Assembly (NCBI RefSeq): GCF_013386165.1
Contig: NZ_JACAOS010000016.1
Location: 62,001-126,000 of the forward strand
Direction of reading: 5' to 3'
Source of the DNA: Pseudomonas gingeri
GTDB taxonomy: Bacteria > Pseudomonadota > Gammaproteobacteria > Pseudomonadales > Pseudomonadaceae
DNA: 64,000 bases
Shown here: positions 60,730 through 64,000 of the stretch, in pieces
How positions within the stretch are numbered: the first letter of the stretch is position 1
Layout: each line of letters starts with the position of its first letter
Notes under the pieces: generated by a model
The model's input: only the letters and a program-made list of their open reading frames with translations
The model's database searches: none
Told to the model about the DNA's origin: nothing
Translations under genes and position numbers: made by a program

Positions 60730-62193
60730 ATGCTTTCGCCCTCTTTTACCGCGCGGCACGGCTGTTTTTCGCTCTTGGGCGTGGCGGTCGTTTTGTTGGC
60801 GGGTTGTTCATCATGGGTCGCCCATCAGCCGGCACAACCGCACCCGGAGCGCATCGATGCCCTGAGCCGTCTGCCGCAAGGAGTCTCCGCCCAGGCGTTG
60901 CCCGAACGCTGGTGGCAGTTGTACAACGCCCCCCAACTGGACGCGCTGGTGCAGCAGGCGCTTGAGCACAACCGCGACTTGGCGGCCGCCCAGGCCCATG
61001 TGCAAGCGATGCTCGCCGGGATCATGCAAGCCGACGCCGAGCGCTGGCCGTCCACCCAGGCGTCACTGGGCGCCGCTTACGGCAAGACCGCCGATGACCA
61101 GACGCTCGCCAAAGCCACCGATAGTCATGCGCCGTCGCAATGGGAGTTCAATCCCGGCTTCGAATTGTCTTATCAAGTGGATATCTGGGGCCAGGTGCAA
61201 CGCGGCATCGAGCTTGCCCAGGTCCAGGCCGCCGCCGCCCAGGACGCTGAAGACTTGCTTCGCATCACGCTCGTGGCGCAAACCACACGCGCCTATGTGA
61301 ACGTCTGCGCCCTCGGCGCACGGGCCAAGGTTCAGCGGCATTCGCTGGACGTGGTTGGCAAAAGCCTTGCGTTGACCGACCGCCGGCGCCAGGCCGGCGA
61401 GGTCACCGATCTTGAATACGCGCGTATGCAGGCCCTGCAAGGCGAGACCCTGGCCTTGCTGCCGATGCTTGAAGCGCGTCGACAAGCCGCGCTGTATGAA
61501 CTGGCGATGTTGACCGGCGTGGCCGACCTGCAGCAAGGCGCCGCCACCTGTGACGTCGTACCGCAACTCAACGCCGAGCTGCCTGTGGGCGACGGTTGGC
61601 AGTTACTGGCACGCCGCCCGGATATTCGCCGGGCCGAGCGAGAGCTGCAGGCGGCCGCGCTGCAGGTGGACATCGTGCAGGCCGATCTGTACCCGAAAGT
61701 GACCTTTGGTGCGTCGGTGTCCTCATCCAGCCACGCTCCCCATGAGCTGGGGGACAGCAGCGCGGTGATGTTCGGTATAGGCCCGTTGATTACGTGGCAA
61801 TTTCCCAACTGGCGCGCCAATCGCGCGCGGGTCAACCAGGCCCGGGCACTCGAGCAGGTCGACGTGGCACGATTCGAGGGCAGTGTCCTCAATGCCCTCA
61901 AGGACGTGCGCCAGGCGCTCGCGTTGTATGACGGCGAGCGCCAGCGCCACGCGGCCTTGAGCCAGGCCCTGGACAGCAGTCGCCAGGCCTACAAGCTGGC
62001 TCAGCTCAACTACAACGCCGGGTCTATCGACTTCCTTGATGTGCTCGACAGCGAGCGCGAATTGATACGGATGCAGGCCACGCGCGCCGATGCCGACGGT
62101 CAGTTGTTGCAGCGTCAGATCGCGCTGTTTCACGCCCTTGGCGGCGGTTGGCAGTCGTCCTCTTCCGTCACCCTTTCCGGTACCCAGCCATGA
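60730..62193 (+). CDS. RND/MFS-type outer-membrane efflux lipoprotein (OprM/NodT family)
   Basis: 487 residues. The lipoprotein signal ends LLAGC (Cys26). Two OEP repeats with long helices follow: WWQLYNAPQLDALVQQALEHNRDLAAAQAHVQA and later RRPDIRRAERELQAAALQVDIVQADLYPKVTF, TWQFPNWRANRARVNQ and NYNAGSIDFLDVLDSERELI. It is the trimeric tunnel of a tripartite pump. The stop overlaps the fusion-protein gene (ATGA). Confidence 0.94.
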   Translation: MLSPSFTARHGCFSLLGVAVVLLAGCSSWVAHQPAQPHPERIDALSRLPQGVSAQALPERWWQLYNAPQLDALVQQALEHNRDLAAAQAHVQAMLAGIMQADAERWPSTQASLGAAYGKTADDQTLAKATDSHAPSQWEFNPGFELSYQVDIWGQVQRGIELAQVQAAAAQDAEDLLRITLVAQTTRAYVNVCALGARAKVQRHSLDVVGKSLALTDRRRQAGEVTDLEYARMQALQGETLALLPMLEARRQAALYELAMLTGVADLQQGAATCDVVPQLNAELPVGDGWQLLARRPDIRRAERELQAAALQVDIVQADLYPKVTFGASVSSSSHAPHELGDSSAVMFGIGPLITWQFPNWRANRARVNQARALEQVDVARFEGSVLNALKDVRQALALYDGERQRHAALSQALDSSRQAYKLAQLNYNAGSIDFLDVLDSERELIRMQATRADADGQLLQRQIALFHALGGGWQSSSSVTLSGTQP

Positions 62194-63362
62194 ATATCGC
62201 CGTTGATGAAAAAAACGTTTACCACGACGAGCATGAAAGTGTGGTCCAGCAACTGATGCATGAGCGCAAGCAGCGCCGCAAAAGAAATCTGATATTGCTG
62301 GGAGGCGCTGTGCTGCTGTGTGCGGCGGTGATCTTCGGGGTGTATTGGATGACGGTCGGCCGTTATCTGGAGCAGACCGATGACGCTTATGTGCGTGCCG
62401 ACTGGATTCCGATCAGCCCACGGGTGTCCGGCTACGTCGCCCAGGTGCTGGTGGAGGATGACCAGCCGGTCAAGGCCGGGGACGTGCTGGTACGCATCGA
62501 TGATCGCGACTATCAGGCGCGGCTGGAACAGGCACGTGCCGAATTGGCAGAAACCGAGGCATCGGTGGCGGCACAACAAGCCAACCTGCAAGTGACCGAT
62601 GGCCTGATCACCCAACAGAAAGCCGGTCTTGCCCAGGCCGACGCCCAGACCCGCAGTGCGCGCGCCGAACTGCACCGCGCCGGCCTGGATCGCCAACGCT
62701 ACGAAGGCTTGGTCCGCGACCACGCCGCCAGTGCCCAGCGCCTGGAAACCGCCTCCGCCAGCTATCTGCAGGCCAGTGCCGCGGTGGAAATGTCCCAGGC
62801 CATGCAACGTCAGCAAGACACCCGCTTGAACGTTGCCATCACTCGGCGCCAATTGGCCGAAGCCTCACTCAAACAACAGATGGCGCGGCGTAGCCAGGCC
62901 CAGGCGCTGTTGAGCCTGGCCACCAATGCACTGGAAGACACATTGATCCGCGCGCCAATCGACGGCGTGGTGGGGCAGCGCAAGGTACGTACCCGCCAAT
63001 ATGTGGCACCAGGTTTGCCGCTGCTGGCCGTGGTGCCGCTGCAACAGGCCTATGTGGTGGCCAACTACAAGGAGACCCAATTGCGCGAGATGCACGCCGG
63101 GCAAACGGTGGATATCAGCGTCGACAGCTATTCGGGGCGCAAGCTCAAGGGGCATGTGGTGAGTTTTTCGCCGGGCTCGGGTGCGGTGTTTGCCCTGCTG
63201 CCGTCGGACAACGCCACCGGTAATTTCACCAAGATCGTGCAGCGCTTCCCGGTGAAGATCCAGATCGACCAACACGACGAGGGCGGTCCCATCCTGCCGG
63301 GTATGTCGGTGATTACTACGGTTGACACCCGCCCCGGCACCCAGGGCGCTGGGCATGACTGA
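62190..63362 (+). CDS. EmrA-type membrane fusion protein (HlyD family)
   Basis: 390 residues. One helix (NLILLGGAVLLCAAVIFGVYWM, about 33-54) is followed by the biotinyl-lipoyl half TDDAYVRADWIPISPRVSGYVAQVLVEDDQPVKAGDVLVRIDDRDY. A long coiled-coil of Gln/Ala/Arg heptads (about 105-245) comes next, then APIDGVVGQRKVRTRQYVAPG and a beta-barrel with NYKETQLREMHAGQTVDISVD. TDDAYVRAD is an EmrA hallmark. It bridges the exporter and the outer-membrane tunnel. Confidence 0.95.
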   Translation: MNIAVDEKNVYHDEHESVVQQLMHERKQRRKRNLILLGGAVLLCAAVIFGVYWMTVGRYLEQTDDAYVRADWIPISPRVSGYVAQVLVEDDQPVKAGDVLVRIDDRDYQARLEQARAELAETEASVAAQQANLQVTDGLITQQKAGLAQADAQTRSARAELHRAGLDRQRYEGLVRDHAASAQRLETASASYLQASAAVEMSQAMQRQQDTRLNVAITRRQLAEASLKQQMARRSQAQALLSLATNALEDTLIRAPIDGVVGQRKVRTRQYVAPGLPLLAVVPLQQAYVVANYKETQLREMHAGQTVDISVDSYSGRKLKGHVVSFSPGSGAVFALLPSDNATGNFTKIVQRFPVKIQIDQHDEGGPILPGMSVITTVDTRPGTQGAGHD

Positions 63363-64000
63363 GGCCGCGGAGAAGACGGTTTCGTTTCGCGCCTGGGTCG
63401 CAGTGATCGGCGGTCTGTTCGGCTGTTTCATGGCCGGCATGAACGTGCATGTGACCAGCGCGGCGCTGCCGGAAATCGAAGGCTCCCTGGGCGCGACCTT
63501 CGAGGAGGGCTCGTGGATTTCCACCGCCTATCTGGTTGCGGAAATCGTCATGATCCCTCTGACCGCGTGGCTCGTGCAGGTGTTCTCCCTGCGCCGCGTC
63601 ATGCTCGTCGGCTCGTTTGTCTTTCTGTTGGCTTCGATTGCCTGCTCCTGGGCGCCGAACCTGGAAGTGATGATCATCATTCGGGTGATTCAGGGCGCTG
63701 CCGGCGCGGTGCTGATCCCCCTGTCGTTTCAGTTGATCATCACCGAGTTGCCGCCGAGCAAGATCGCCATGGGCATGGCCTTGTTCGCGCTGTCCAACAG
63801 CGTCGCCCAAGCCGCCGGCCCCTCGATTGGCGGCTGGCTGACCGACGCCTATTCCTGGCGCTGGATTTTCTATCTGCAGTTGGCCCCGGGCATTCTGCTG
63901 TTAATGGCGGTGGCCTGGTCAATCGATGCTAAGCCCATGCAGTTGAGTTTGCTCAAGCGCGGCGACTGGGGCGGCATCACCGCCATGATCGTCGGCCTGG
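63355..64000 (+). CDS. EmrB-type DHA2 exporter, N-terminal part (cut by window edge)
   Basis: The start ATG at 63355 lies 8 bp inside the end of the fusion-protein gene (ATGACTGA). 215 codons are visible before the window ends. Helix 1 carries GGLFGCFMAGMNVHVTSAALPEI (D1-like), then YLVAEIVMIPLTAWLVQVFSLRRVML (motif A variant) and LSNSVAQAAGPSIGGWLTDAYSWRWIFYLQLAPG (motif C). With the two upstream products it makes a proton-driven EmrAB-OprM-style pump. Confidence 0.93.
   Translation, partial: MTEAAEKTVSFRAWVAVIGGLFGCFMAGMNVHVTSAALPEIEGSLGATFEEGSWISTAYLVAEIVMIPLTAWLVQVFSLRRVMLVGSFVFLLASIACSWAPNLEVMIIIRVIQGAAGAVLIPLSFQLIITELPPSKIAMGMALFALSNSVAQAAGPSIGGWLTDAYSWRWIFYLQLAPGILLLMAVAWSIDAKPMQLSLLKRGDWGGITAMIVGL

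Overview
The window reads as chromosome of a Pseudomonas of the fluorescens lineage. The DNA is GC-rich, and the order xseB-ispA-dxs / ribA / pgpA-thiL-nusB-ribH-ribBA-ribE-ribD-nrdR / thioredoxin / four-gene zinc cluster / oprG matches, from memory, the P. aeruginosa PAO1 PA4042-PA4069 block. Short REP palindromes of the fluorescens type (core GTAGGAGC..GCTTGCT..GCGAT) punctuate the intergenic gaps as inverted pairs. No rRNA, tRNA, CRISPR array or transposase gene was seen. Both ends cut a gene: an Lhr-type helicase on the left and an EmrB-type exporter on the right.

Region 1 (1-24,160) is core chromosome. It holds a partial helicase, two nucleotide-sugar-type dehydrogenases, the outer-membrane channel OprG with a candidate ANR box, and a Zur-type zinc operon (ZrgA-like protein, ABC ATPase, permease, DUF3299) with a candidate Zur operator. 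CnoX follows, flanked by inverted copies of an 86-bp REP doublet. Then come the riboflavin/thiamine/phosphatidylglycerol operon, ribA, the dxs and ispA-xseB genes, a DHA2 exporter and a LysR regulator. Riboflavin synthesis is nearly complete here; ribBA has a degenerate GTP cyclohydrolase half and the separate ribA carries the real one.

Region 2 (24,161-35,720) has an orphan UbiC-like chorismate lyase and then a full magABCDEF (yfaPQST-type) operon around a thioester-less alpha-2-macroglobulin. Several of its DUF proteins show motifs reminiscent of cell-wall enzymes.

Region 3 (35,720-40,800) is a lower-GC accessory stretch. It holds a DUF3883 nuclease-like protein with a ScoMcrA-type N-terminal head, an unknown membrane protein, a DUF6124 protein with an apparently structured leader, and a hipBA toxin-antitoxin pair whose upstream region carries four regularly spaced copies of one motif.

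Region 4 (40,800-54,000) looks like one functional unit for short amides or urea. An NCS1-permease-like hybrid histidine kinase with a cysteine cluster and its LuxR-type response regulator diverge from a nine-gene operon: a five-gene Urt/Fmd-type ABC transporter, formamidase, an FmdB zinc-ribbon protein, aliphatic amidase AmiE and an AmiB-like AAA ATPase. Two tandem palindromes lie in the divergent promoter region. This is the best candidate for an under-described system.

Region 5 (54,000-64,000) holds a membrane diguanylate cyclase, a polymorphic-toxin/immunity pair, a probable second 2-isopropylmalate synthase with an AraC-type regulator, and an EmrAB/OprM-type tripartite pump with candidate AraC direct repeats in its promoter.
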